DNA from: JAXLVB01 sp046329195
GTDB lineage: Bacteria; Bacteroidota; Bacteroidia; Cytophagales; Spirosomataceae
Length of the DNA stretch: 64,000 nt
Assembly (NCBI GenBank): GCA_046329195.1
Contig: JAXLVB010000001.1
Span: 682,001-746,000 of the forward strand
Direction of reading: 5' to 3'
Shown: positions 9,817 to 17,621 of the stretch, piece after piece
Layout: the number at the start of each line of letters is the position of its first letter
How positions within the stretch are numbered: the first letter of the stretch is position 1
The notes under the pieces: generated by a model
Told to the model about the DNA's origin: nothing
Seen by the model: only the letters and a program-made list of their open reading frames with translations
Databases searched by the model: none
Made by a program: the position numbers and the translations under genes

Positions 9817-12174
9817 TTACTCGGTTTTTAAGCTCCGAACGGGGTTTATCAAAGCCGCCCTAACAGCCTGATAACTAACCGTTAGTAGGGCTATGGCCAC
9901 TGCCAAGATACCTGCCACCACAAAATACCACCACTCAAACTCAATGCGGTAGGCGTATTTTTCGAGCCAGTTTGATAAAAAATACCAAGCAATCGGAAAG
10001 GCAATAACTGCTGCAATAAGTACCAACTGGATGAAGTCTTTGGAGAGCATCCCGACCAAATTAGACACACTGGCTCCCATCACTTTCCGAATACCGATTT
10101 CTTTGGTGCGCTGCTCAGCCGTGAAAGCCGCCAAGCCAAATAGCCCCAAACAAGAGATAAAAATGGCAAGAATGGCAAAATAGGTGGCTAGTTTGCTTAC
10201 TACGTTTTCGGACTTGTAACGGTCGGCAAACTCTTGGTCGGTAAAGGCGTATTTGAACGGGAATTGTGGGTTAAATTTCTTGTAGATTTTCTCGATATTC
10301 GCAATGGCTGCTGGTGTTTTGCCAGCCTGTGTTCTTATCAAAATCGTCCCCCAATTTTCGTTTTGAGGCTGTAAGCGCAAAATCAGCGGCTCAATCGCCA
10401 CATGCAGCGAATTATGGTGGAAGTCTTTCATCAAGCCGATGATGGTGCCTTTTTTGTCCCACATGGTCATTTCTTTACCTACGGGGTCTTTGTAGCCCAT
10501 TTTCTTGGCTGCGGCTTCGTTGATGATGTAATTAGACGTATCGGTACCAAATTCTGCCCCAAAATCTCGGCCACTTAGCAGTTTAATGCCCATCGTCTTA
10601 ATGTAATCGTACGAGACGGAGTTTTGACTAAAAAGGATTTGTTGCGTCGTATCCTTACCAGGCCATTTGACACCCATCGTAGAGCTCCCCACCTCTAAGG
10701 GATCGGACTGCGCACACGTAATCGCCTTAATACCTGCCTGATTTTGCAATTCACTCTTAAACGACTTGAAGGTTTTGGCAATATCTCCTTCCAGCGGCAT
10801 GTACAGGAGGTTTTCTCGGTCATACCCAAGGTTTTTGGTTTGGATAAACTGGATTTGACGATAAATCACAATCATTCCCAAAATCAGCATGATGGACAAT
10901 CCAAACTGAAAAACCACCAATCCTTTGCGGAAATACGTGGCACCGGGTTTGAACTTGAGTGCCCCTTTAAGCACCACTACTGGGTTGAGCGATGACATAA
11001 ACAACGCCGGATAACTCCCCGCCACGATACCTGTGATAACGGTAAGTCCCAGCAAAATGAGCCAAACCGATGGATTAGCAAAGTTGAAGGCAAGGTGTTT
11101 TTCAGTGAGGTCATTAAAGGTCGGGAGCATCAATTGCACAAACAGCAACGAAAACAACAAGGCAAACACAGTAATCAGAATAGACTCCCCAATAAACTGC
11201 CCCATCAAGCTACTGCGATAGGCACCCACTACTTTTCGTACGCCCACCTCCTTGGCTCGTTTCACCGACCGAGCTGTAGCTAAGTTCATGAAGTTGATAC
11301 ACGCAATGAGGAGGATGAATACCGCTACCACCGAGAAGATTTTGACGTATTCTATGCGCCCGCCGTTTTGTTTGCCTGCCTCCCAGTTTGAATACAAATA
11401 GCTATCGCCATAGTTTTGCAAAAACAGCTCTACATTGCTATTTTTATTTTTGGTCTTGATGTAGTTCTTGATTTTGGTATTTACCTTGTCAATAGAGGCA
11501 CTGGGGTGCAACATCACAAAACAGCGAGGGCCGTTGTTACCCCATTCTTTGGCCCACTCGTTGGTTTTGAGCCAGCGGTCATAACTCATCAAAAAATCAA
11601 ACTTCAGCGAAGAGTTAGCAGGCAAGTCTTTCAACACCCCCGTCACCATCGCATCGTCTCGGTTATCAATCCGAATGATTTTACCAATCGGGTCTTGATT
11701 TTTAAAGTACTTCTCTGCCAATTTTTTTGAAATCACCACGCCATCTGGACGTTTCAAAGCTGTGCGAGGGTCACCTTTTTCGAGCTCAAACGAAAACATC
11801 TTCAAGAAATCGGCCTGTACGTAGCGACCCTTTTCTTTTTCAAACGTGGTTCCTACCGTAAACAGCGGCTCTTCCTCCCATAACATTTGGCTGGCATTCA
11901 CAATCTCTGGAAAATCCTTGACAATATTCTCTGCCAAAACACCCGGTGTCGAAGCAAACGTATTGATCACACCTGTGTAGTGTTGGTTCTCCATGACCCG
12001 GTACAAGCGGCTTCCGTTTTTGTGAAAATGGTCCACTTCCAGTTCATCCTGAACCCACAGCATAATGAGCAGACTACACGTCATACCAAGAGCCAAGCCC
12101 ATGATATTGATAAACGAAAACAGCTTGTTTTTCAACAAGTTTCGGAAGGCGATTTTTAAATAATTTTTAAACAT
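9817..12174 (-). CDS. FtsX-like ABC transporter permease (array copy 5, first in order)
   Basis: 785 aa and the most upstream member of the minus-strand array. N-terminus MFKNYLKIAFRNLLKNK, first helix about residues 20-42 (MTCSLLIMLWVQDELEVD), first FtsX domain with RAKEVGVRKVVGA, linking helix VFQFGLSIMLILGMIVIYRQ, second FtsX domain with RTKEIGIRKVMGA, tail NPVRSLKTE. Its 5' region (12175-12408) is shared with the divergent oxidoreductase pair and holds two 16-bp dyads at 12277-12313 that could control either side. As with its paralogues, membrane location and ABC-permease role are firm; the cargo is unknown. Confidence 0.93.
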   Translation of the reverse strand: MFKNYLKIAFRNLLKNKLFSFINIMGLALGMTCSLLIMLWVQDELEVDHFHKNGSRLYRVMENQHYTGVINTFASTPGVLAENIVKDFPEIVNASQMLWEEEPLFTVGTTFEKEKGRYVQADFLKMFSFELEKGDPRTALKRPDGVVISKKLAEKYFKNQDPIGKIIRIDNRDDAMVTGVLKDLPANSSLKFDFLMSYDRWLKTNEWAKEWGNNGPRCFVMLHPSASIDKVNTKIKNYIKTKNKNSNVELFLQNYGDSYLYSNWEAGKQNGGRIEYVKIFSVVAVFILLIACINFMNLATARSVKRAKEVGVRKVVGAYRSSLMGQFIGESILITVFALLFSLLFVQLMLPTFNDLTEKHLAFNFANPSVWLILLGLTVITGIVAGSYPALFMSSLNPVVVLKGALKFKPGATYFRKGLVVFQFGLSIMLILGMIVIYRQIQFIQTKNLGYDRENLLYMPLEGDIAKTFKSFKSELQNQAGIKAITCAQSDPLEVGSSTMGVKWPGKDTTQQILFSQNSVSYDYIKTMGIKLLSGRDFGAEFGTDTSNYIINEAAAKKMGYKDPVGKEMTMWDKKGTIIGLMKDFHHNSLHVAIEPLILRLQPQNENWGTILIRTQAGKTPAAIANIEKIYKKFNPQFPFKYAFTDQEFADRYKSENVVSKLATYFAILAIFISCLGLFGLAAFTAEQRTKEIGIRKVMGASVSNLVGMLSKDFIQLVLIAAVIAFPIAWYFLSNWLEKYAYRIEFEWWYFVVAGILAVAIALLTVSYQAVRAALINPVRSLKTE

Positions 12175-12276
12175 GGCTTTTATATGAAATGGCTGCTTGC
12201 CCTTTGCTCAATACTCATGCCAAAATCAAGAAAACTTCCTTTTTAGGCTATTTTGAAGGGTTTCATCACTCAAAAG

Positions 12277-12313
12277 TGTCCAAATCCGAACATTTTTTGT
12301 GCGAAAAAGAACA
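12277..12313. promoter_or_regulatory. two 16-bp dyad motifs 21 bp apart (operator candidate)
   Basis: 12277-12292 reads TGTCCAAATCCGAACA and 12298-12313 reads TGTGCGAAAAAGAACA. Both fit TGTnC-N6-GAACA, an imperfect dyad, and start 21 bp apart, two helical turns, so two dimers could bind one face of the DNA. A further TGTTCG follows at 12315. They sit in the only long gap upstream of the permease array and between divergent genes. The role as an operator is inference. Confidence 0.4.
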
Positions 12314-12408
12314 GTGTTCGTGTGTGGTAAGTTACCCTTGTGTTTTTTTACTTTTTGAGATACTTATACTTTTTTTTAAGTTAGTTGTCAATAAGCCCTA
12401 TTTCTGCC

Positions 12409-12987
12409 ATGAATCACTCACAACCGGCCTTTGCTCGACGAAAATTTCTTAAATATTCACTCCTCGGCTTGGGAGGTGTTGTAGGGATTGGCACCATCGG
12501 AGCAGGTATTTTCCTTTCTAATTCGTTTCGGAATAATTACGGTAAGTTACTCGTACTTGATGGCCACTTGGCCGATATTGCTCATGCTTTTGCAGAGGCC
12601 GCTTTGCCCCAAGGCAATGGGTTTCCGAGTATCAAAGAGGCTACCGTGGTGCAGCGCATGGACGAAGAATTATTCTTCATTGACCCTAATATCCAATCTG
12701 ACTTTAAGGCCGTTTTGTACTTGGTCGAAGCCATGCCTTTGCTCGAAGGGCGTTTTTCTCGGTTTTCCCGCCTGTCAAGAGAACAGCGCATTGCTTTTTT
12801 AGAGCAGATGCAAGCTACCACCAACGACCTCTACCGAGTAGCCATTGCTAACGCCCGCATGGTTGTGCGCCTTATGTATTACGGACACCCCTCCACTTGG
12901 AAAGCCATTGGCTACGATGGTCCCTTTGGGAATATTCCAGAAGTACTCAGCGAACAACGTCGTTACTATGCCTCATTAGTGAAATAG
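12409..12987 (+). CDS. gluconate 2-dehydrogenase subunit 3-like protein
   Basis: 192 aa from ATG 12409. An upstream in-frame start exists, but the twin-arginine-like leader RRKFLKYSLLGLGG fits a start just before it (MNHSQPAFARRKF). The leader is followed by a hydrophobic stretch, which suggests export of the folded complex through Tat. The body, with AFAEAALPQGNGFPSIKEA near the front and RLMYYGHPSTWKAIGYDGP near the end, resembles the small subunit 3 of membrane gluconate 2-dehydrogenase (PF13618 type). The GMC oxidoreductase starts 8 bp downstream, the usual pairing: the small subunit escorts the flavoprotein to the periplasm. The sugar or alcohol oxidised is unknown. Confidence 0.8.
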   Translation: MNHSQPAFARRKFLKYSLLGLGGVVGIGTIGAGIFLSNSFRNNYGKLLVLDGHLADIAHAFAEAALPQGNGFPSIKEATVVQRMDEELFFIDPNIQSDFKAVLYLVEAMPLLEGRFSRFSRLSREQRIAFLEQMQATTNDLYRVAIANARMVVRLMYYGHPSTWKAIGYDGPFGNIPEVLSEQRRYYASLVK

Positions 12988-12995
12988 ACCATGCC

Positions 12996-14552
12996 ATGAA
13001 AACTATTTTTGAATATTCGGATTATCGCCAAGGGCAAACCATTCGTGCCAAGGTATGTATAGTGGGTTCGGGATGTGGCGGGGCTACGTTAGCTAAGAAA
13101 TTGGCCGAAAAAGGAATGGATGTGGTTATTATTGAGCAAGGAGGGTATTATACTTCGGCTTCGTTTGATAACCGTGAACTCAACATGTCGGGAAAGGTAG
13201 ATGCGGAACGGAATTTAGCCACCACAGCCAACGGAGATACGCTGTTACTATATGGAAACAACGTAGGCGGCGCCTCGGTGCATTATTGGGCCGACAGCTA
13301 CCGCACCCCTGCTGACCGCTTGCAACTTTGGCAAGACAAATACGACATTGAAGATCATACACAGGCCGATTTGTCGCCCGCTTGGGACGAGTTAGAAGCT
13401 ACGCTTAATGTCCATGAAGCCGAAGAAGAGTACTATAACTCGATGAATCTGAAAGTACGAGCCGCTGCGCAAGCATTAGGTTGGCAGGGAGCACCCATTC
13501 CGCAGGCTCGTAAGGGTTGTCAGAAGTCGGGGCATTGTATGCAGGGGTGCTTTTTTAATGCCAAGCAAAGCCAATTGGTCACGCATATTCCACTGGCCTT
13601 AGAAAAAGGCGCTAGCCTTTACGCCGACTTGCGAGCTGACTACTTAGAATGGGATGGCGCTCGTGTCAAAAAACTATGGGTGTCTGCCATAGACCGCCCA
13701 AGTAATCGGCCGAGTGGCCTACAGTTATCGGTAGTAGCTGATGCTTTTGTGATAGCGGCGGGTGGGTACAATACGCCAGCTTTTATGCTACGTCAAGAAG
13801 GTTTTGCTCAACGGTTTCCTGCCTTGGGCAAACATTTTGGAATGAACCCATCGGCATTTACGTACGGGCTTTACGACGAAGACATCATCTTGTGGCGAAA
13901 TATGCCAGCCGCCTGGGGCGTTGAGCAGTTCCGATTGGCTCGATACGACCAGCAGCATCGCTACCAAGAAGGCGGCTACTTATTGATGGCCAATCAAACG
14001 CAGCCTGCTACCATAGCCGCCACGATCGGTGGTTTTGGAGCAGAGGCTCACGAATGGATGATGAAACTCCCCAAAGTAGGTAGTACTATTGGCTGGATAG
14101 ATGACCATGAAGACGAGCTTGGCAACGTATCGATTGACTCTAGTGGCAAGCGATTGATTTCATACCCTTATGGGCCTATTACCCAGCAAATTCTTCGAGA
14201 TTTATTAAAAAAACAAGTAGTCCTGAGTTTTGAGACGGGGGCAAAAAAAGTACTCATTGCCGATTATCAAGCTACTACTTTACACTCTGTTCAGGAGATT
14301 CACAAAATCGACAAGCTGGCCATTACCAATAGCAGTCTGTTATTGGCTGCACCGCATCCATTTGGCGGCTGCCGCATGGGCAAAGACCCAAAAACCTCCG
14401 TTGTGGACTCGTCGCATCGAGTTCATGGGTTCGACAACCTGTTCATTTCCGACCCTTCTGTATTTCCTACAGGCCCGTCGGTTGACCCCAGTTTGACCAT
14501 TATGGCGTTTAGCTACATAGCTGCCCAACAGATAGCAACGGCAGTGGCATAA
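12996..14552 (+). CDS. GMC family oxidoreductase (large flavoprotein subunit)
   Basis: 518 aa from ATG 12996; the frame is open upstream but overlaps subunit 3, so the later start is chosen. Residues about 18-45 hold the FAD-binding Rossmann motif VCIVGSGCGGATLAKKLAEKG with a downstream acidic residue (VIIEQG). The C-terminal GMC domain has HPFGGCRMGKDP and the closing PTGPSVDPSLTIMAFSYIAA segment typical of gluconate/choline dehydrogenase-like proteins. A cysteine-rich patch (CQKSGHCMQGC) is present mid-protein, as in gluconate 2-dehydrogenase large subunits. No signal peptide: it is likely exported with its Tat-bearing partner. It oxidises a polyol, sugar or alcohol; the exact substrate is not readable. 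Confidence 0.88.
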   Translation: MKTIFEYSDYRQGQTIRAKVCIVGSGCGGATLAKKLAEKGMDVVIIEQGGYYTSASFDNRELNMSGKVDAERNLATTANGDTLLLYGNNVGGASVHYWADSYRTPADRLQLWQDKYDIEDHTQADLSPAWDELEATLNVHEAEEEYYNSMNLKVRAAAQALGWQGAPIPQARKGCQKSGHCMQGCFFNAKQSQLVTHIPLALEKGASLYADLRADYLEWDGARVKKLWVSAIDRPSNRPSGLQLSVVADAFVIAAGGYNTPAFMLRQEGFAQRFPALGKHFGMNPSAFTYGLYDEDIILWRNMPAAWGVEQFRLARYDQQHRYQEGGYLLMANQTQPATIAATIGGFGAEAHEWMMKLPKVGSTIGWIDDHEDELGNVSIDSSGKRLISYPYGPITQQILRDLLKKQVVLSFETGAKKVLIADYQATTLHSVQEIHKIDKLAITNSSLLLAAPHPFGGCRMGKDPKTSVVDSSHRVHGFDNLFISDPSVFPTGPSVDPSLTIMAFSYIAAQQIATAVA

Positions 14553-14559
14553 AACGAAA

Positions 14560-14585
14560 AAAGCCGCTCTTTTCAGAACGGCTTT
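14560..14585. terminator. bidirectional terminator between convergent genes
   Basis: Stem AAAGCCG (14560-14566) with CGGCTTT (14579-14585), preceded by an A-run on the plus strand. It sits between the convergent GMC gene and lipoprotein gene and could serve both. Confidence 0.7.
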
Positions 14586-14604
14586 GTACTCGAATATAGT
14601 TTGA

Positions 14605-15057
14605 TTAAGGGTTTACGAGTTGATAGTCGTTAATCGTTCCTCCTGTCTTTGCACTTGCCGTTGTCCGAGTAATCTTGAGGTTGGTATCATTGGCTTCGTT
14701 GATGGTGAAGGCAATGGTTCCGCTTGTTCCCGTAGGTTGTGGGTTCAGATTAGACAACGTCAGTGTTTTTTCGTCGGCTGATAGTGCCCACTGTCCAGTA
14801 AATGAATTCCCATCATACTCAGTCAGTTTGGCCGAGGTTTGACTACTCAAATCCAATTTAAAACTCACATAACCTGCCTTAATGTTTGTAGTAGCGCCCT
14901 TGGTGTAAACCACCGTAGAGCCTTCTTTCACAATATTAGCCGACCAAATTTTAGCAATACGCTCCGACAGAGGTGGTGTGCTATCCTTCTTACAACTCCC
15001 CATCCAAGCAACCACGGCCACAGCCGCAACCCAACGTAAAATATTCTGTTTTTTCAT
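14605..15057 (-). CDS. lipoprotein, lipocalin-like domain suspected
   Basis: 150 aa from ATG 15057 (MKKQNILRWVAAVAVVAW); a longer frame is open upstream but adds no plausible signal. The lipobox is MGSC with Cys22, followed by KKD, so the protein is probably lipidated and, with residues KKDS after the Cys, perhaps surface-exposed or outer-membrane sorted. The body has beta-rich alternation (WSANIVKEGSTVVYTKG, QWALSADEKTLTLSN, TIAFTINEANDTNLKI) like the small lipocalin-like lipoproteins common in Bacteroidota. No ligand or function can be named. It stands alone between a convergent oxidoreductase and a divergent cytochrome b5 gene. Confidence 0.75.
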   Translation of the reverse strand: MKKQNILRWVAAVAVVAWMGSCKKDSTPPLSERIAKIWSANIVKEGSTVVYTKGATTNIKAGYVSFKLDLSSQTSAKLTEYDGNSFTGQWALSADEKTLTLSNLNPQPTGTSGTIAFTINEANDTNLKITRTTASAKTGGTINDYQLVNP

Positions 15058-15160
15058 AGTGATAATGCGAAGTAGTTGATAAGGTTCGCAATTTTGGACA
15101 ATTCTACACGAAAAAAGTTTAAAAGTCAAATGAAAAAAAGTTCTTCTTTTGTCGAAACGT

Positions 15161-15199
15161 AAAAAAAGACGTTTTTCGTGTTCAAAAAAAGACGTTTTT
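15161..15199. repeat. two direct repeats upstream of the cytochrome b5 gene
   Basis: AAAAAAAGACGTTTTT occurs exactly at 15161-15176 and 15184-15199, 23 bp apart, the second ending 3 bp before the ATG at 15203. This could be a paired regulator site or chance in an AT-rich leader. Confidence 0.45.
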
Positions 15200-15202
15200 T
15201 GA

Positions 15203-15442
15203 ATGAAATATTACACCATTACTCAATTAGCGTTACGAAACGGGCAAGACCGTGACGAGATTTGGGTGGCCTATCAAGGAAAAATTTATGATGTAAGTCG
15301 GTCAAGGCTCTGGCGCAATGGCAAGCATTATGAGCATTGGGCTGGCCAAGACCTCACCGAAGAGCTTGCCGACTCACCGCATGGTGAGGGAGTATTTGCC
15401 CGATTTGAAATAGTTGGACTATTAACGCCTTCTCCTTTATGA
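15203..15442 (+). CDS. small cytochrome b5-like heme/steroid-binding domain protein
   Basis: 79 aa, a single cytochrome b5-like domain and nothing else. It begins MKYYTITQLALRNGQDRDEIWVAYQGKIYDVSRS, which matches the opening LxxxNG...W.A..G.VYDVS pattern of the fold, followed by WRNGKHYEHWAGQDLTEEL and ADSPHGEGVF. The histidines of HYEHWAG and SPHG are candidate heme ligands, in the bacterial variant of the HPGG pattern. No signal peptide, so cytoplasmic. Its stop codon overlaps the start of the next gene by 4 nt (ATGA), so the two are translationally coupled. The electron partner is unknown. Confidence 0.82.
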   Translation: MKYYTITQLALRNGQDRDEIWVAYQGKIYDVSRSRLWRNGKHYEHWAGQDLTEELADSPHGEGVFARFEIVGLLTPSPL

Positions 15443-16287
15443 TACTGATTGCCGATAGCGGCTCTACCAAAACAGACTGGCGGCTCCTGACCGAGTCTGG
15501 CACGTTAACGCAAGCCCGAACGGTGGGCTTTAATCCCTATTTCCAAGACGCTGGCGGCATTGCTGCTGAGCTTGCTAGCAGCCTAAAACTAGCTATTAAT
15601 GAGCCTGTTACCCACGTGCACTACTACGGCACAGGCTGCGGCACAGCCGACAAATGCGCTGTGGTAGAGCAAGCCATTCGGACGGTTTTTCCTGAAGCAG
15701 CCGAGGTACAGGTGGCCAGCGATTTGCTCGGAGCTGCCCGTGCGCTATGTGGGCACGAAGTGGGCATTGCTTGTATTTTGGGAACGGGCTCTAACTCGTG
15801 CTATTACGATGGACAACAGATTGGTTACCAAGTTCCTAATCTTGGCTTTTGGCTGGGCGATGAAGGTTCGGGAGGGCATTTGGGCAAAACACTCGTGACG
15901 CATTATTTGCTCAAAGAACTTGCCCCCGACTTAGAAGCTAAATTTGAAAAACGATTTCCACAGACTACTCGTGATGTCGTACTCGAAAATGCGTATAAAA
16001 AACCGTTTCCCAATCGGTATTTTGCCAGTTTTTCTAAATTTTTGTTCGATCATCGTTCGCATCCGCAAGCCTACAAGCTAGTTTATGATTCGTTTGACCT
16101 CTTTTTTCAAAAATACATCTGTAAATACCAAGATTACCGACAGTTGAAGGTACATTTTACGGGCTCGGTGGCATTTTATTACTCAGATATTTTGCGGCAA
16201 GTAGCCAACGACCGAGGTGTAACGCTCAAAAACATTCTAGAAACGCCCATTGCAGGGTTGGCGTTGTATCATGCCAAAGAGAGTTAG
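15439..16287 (+). CDS. BadF/BadG/BcrA/BcrD ATPase-family kinase, N-acetylglucosamine kinase-like
   Basis: 282 aa. The N-terminal phosphate-1 loop of the ASKHA fold reads ILIADSGSTKTDWRL, the signature of N-acetylglucosamine kinase and BadF-type ATPases. Further motifs are VHYYGTGCGTADK, GIACILGTGSNSCYYDG (phosphate-2) and LGFWLGDEGSGGHLGK, close to eukaryotic NAGK and bacterial homologues used in amino-sugar or peptidoglycan recycling. It is cytoplasmic. Start is at the ATGA overlap with the cytochrome b5 gene. The stop overlaps the convergent TPR gene by 4 nt. Sugar specificity is inferred from family resemblance only. Confidence 0.85.
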   Translation: MILIADSGSTKTDWRLLTESGTLTQARTVGFNPYFQDAGGIAAELASSLKLAINEPVTHVHYYGTGCGTADKCAVVEQAIRTVFPEAAEVQVASDLLGAARALCGHEVGIACILGTGSNSCYYDGQQIGYQVPNLGFWLGDEGSGGHLGKTLVTHYLLKELAPDLEAKFEKRFPQTTRDVVLENAYKKPFPNRYFASFSKFLFDHRSHPQAYKLVYDSFDLFFQKYICKYQDYRQLKVHFTGSVAFYYSDILRQVANDRGVTLKNILETPIAGLALYHAKES

Positions 16288-16952
16288 AGGCTTGCGCAAA
16301 AAATTTGCCATCGCATTTTGAGAAGGGTTATCCACGAAATACCCGCAAAGCTAATGTTACGCCGGTTTGCTTTTTCAAATATTTCATGAGCTTTGTCGGG
16401 CATATTGGCTCGTAAATAAGCCAAGGCAAGATGATATTCTGTAAAGGCCAGAAAGCGTTCGTTGACTTGTGACTCGAATTTCAACACTTGCTGAAATTCG
16501 GCGATTGCTACGGCTGGATTTTCTATTTCCAAATACTCCTTTCCTTTTTTAAAATGCGCTATCGCTATTTCTTGTTTGCTTTTTGTAAGACCTACTGGTG
16601 GAGCCGAGGACGTTCCTTTTGTAAAACTTTCTAACAGGGTGTCGTTGAACTGTATAGCGCCAAACGATAGGTAAAACAACACTACACCTGCTGCCAAGGG
16701 CAAAGCCCACCACCAGCGGCGTGTTTTGAGCACCCGAACTGGCTGCTTCTCTGATTCCTGTAAGGCTCTCATTACCTTTTTTTGTATAAGGGCAGTATGG
16801 AGTAGTGCCTCCATGTTGCGTACGGCTTCAATATCTTGATTCGTAATAAGTCCTTGTTGGCGAGCCTGTTCAAACTCCAAAAGTTCCTTTGGCATGAGCT
16901 GATTACTCAAGTATTGTTGAATGATAGTTGTTTTATTTTTAGAGAAGTCCAT
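16284..16952 (-). CDS. putative anti-sigma factor with C-terminal TPR domain
   Basis: 222 aa. Residues 1-75 are charged and helical (TIIQQYLSNQLMPKELLEFEQ), the place where a cytoplasmic sigma-binding domain would be. One membrane helix follows (WWWALPLAAGVVLFYLSFGAI, about residues 79-99), then a periplasmic part with TPR-like helices (IAIAHFKKGKEYLEIENPAVA, AEFQQVL, EYHLALAYLRANMPDKAHEIF). It overlaps the sigma-factor gene by 14 nt and is therefore translationally coupled to it. Single-pass anti-sigma factors in this position are standard; the TPR rather than a ligand-binding domain outside is less usual. The anti-sigma role is inference from position and topology; no zinc-binding anti-sigma motif is seen. 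Confidence 0.7.
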   Translation of the reverse strand: MDFSKNKTTIIQQYLSNQLMPKELLEFEQARQQGLITNQDIEAVRNMEALLHTALIQKKVMRALQESEKQPVRVLKTRRWWWALPLAAGVVLFYLSFGAIQFNDTLLESFTKGTSSAPPVGLTKSKQEIAIAHFKKGKEYLEIENPAVAIAEFQQVLKFESQVNERFLAFTEYHLALAYLRANMPDKAHEIFEKANRRNISFAGISWITLLKMRWQIFCASL

Positions 16953-17421
16953 GTTGTTGACAAAGGCTAAAAAAACGATGTTTGATTCTCTCTACTCGCA
17001 TCACTAACGCATTTTTGGTTAAGCCCAACTGCTGCGCCACATCTTCTACTCGCTGAGAACCCCTCAGTTCATATTGTTCCAATAACTGCTGGTCATCGAG
17101 AGGTAGTTGTTGAAAGATAGCATATATCTCTCTATGGTGTAAGAAATCTGTACTACTTTGCTGGTCAATTGTATCTATTTCATCTTGGTATCGGGCTATA
17201 TGTTTTTCATGGATTAAGCCATCTCTATACATTCTTTGTATGATATTTCGAGTGGTAGCATACAGCCAAGTAGCCAATTTGGTCTGGTCATGCAATTGAA
17301 AATCGGGGCGATTTACCCAAACCACCAACGCTAGCATTACTTCCTGCCAAATATCTTTTTTTTGCTCGGCATCCCATACATGCCCTAGACAGTAATCACG
17401 ATACTGTTTTTGAAGCAACAC
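16939..17421 (-). CDS. ECF-type RNA polymerase sigma-70 factor
   Basis: 160 aa. Region 2 is seen in KKDIWQEVMLALVVWVNRPDF...TKLATWLYATTRNIIQRMYR, where the WLY.T.RN pattern is typical, and region 4 in LPLDDQQLLEQYELRGSQRVEDVAQQLGLTKNALVMRVERIKHRF, a clear helix-turn-helix. The start is a GTG at 17421 with GGAGG five bases upstream; a stop lies nine codons above it, so no longer form exists. A visible Shine-Dalgarno is unusual in this phylum. N-terminal region 2.1 looks short. Its gene overlaps the putative anti-sigma gene. Target promoters are unknown; the neighbouring CHAT locus is a candidate. Confidence 0.85.
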   Translation of the reverse strand: MLLQKQYRDYCLGHVWDAEQKKDIWQEVMLALVVWVNRPDFQLHDQTKLATWLYATTRNIIQRMYRDGLIHEKHIARYQDEIDTIDQQSSTDFLHHREIYAIFQQLPLDDQQLLEQYELRGSQRVEDVAQQLGLTKNALVMRVERIKHRFFSLCQQHGLL

Positions 17422-17621
17422 AATCGCCTCCGTTACTTTGTCTCACGAATCACCTCCCTATCATTAATAGGTGTTGGGTACTTAGGCATACATTTCTAAA
17501 CAGTCAGATCTGCGGAGTCTTTAGCTATTTATTACACAAAGGCCGTGATAGGTAACAAGTTTAGCGAATTTTGTGGATGACCCGCCTTGGGGTTGTGGAG
17601 CGTTGCCTCTCGTTATACTTC

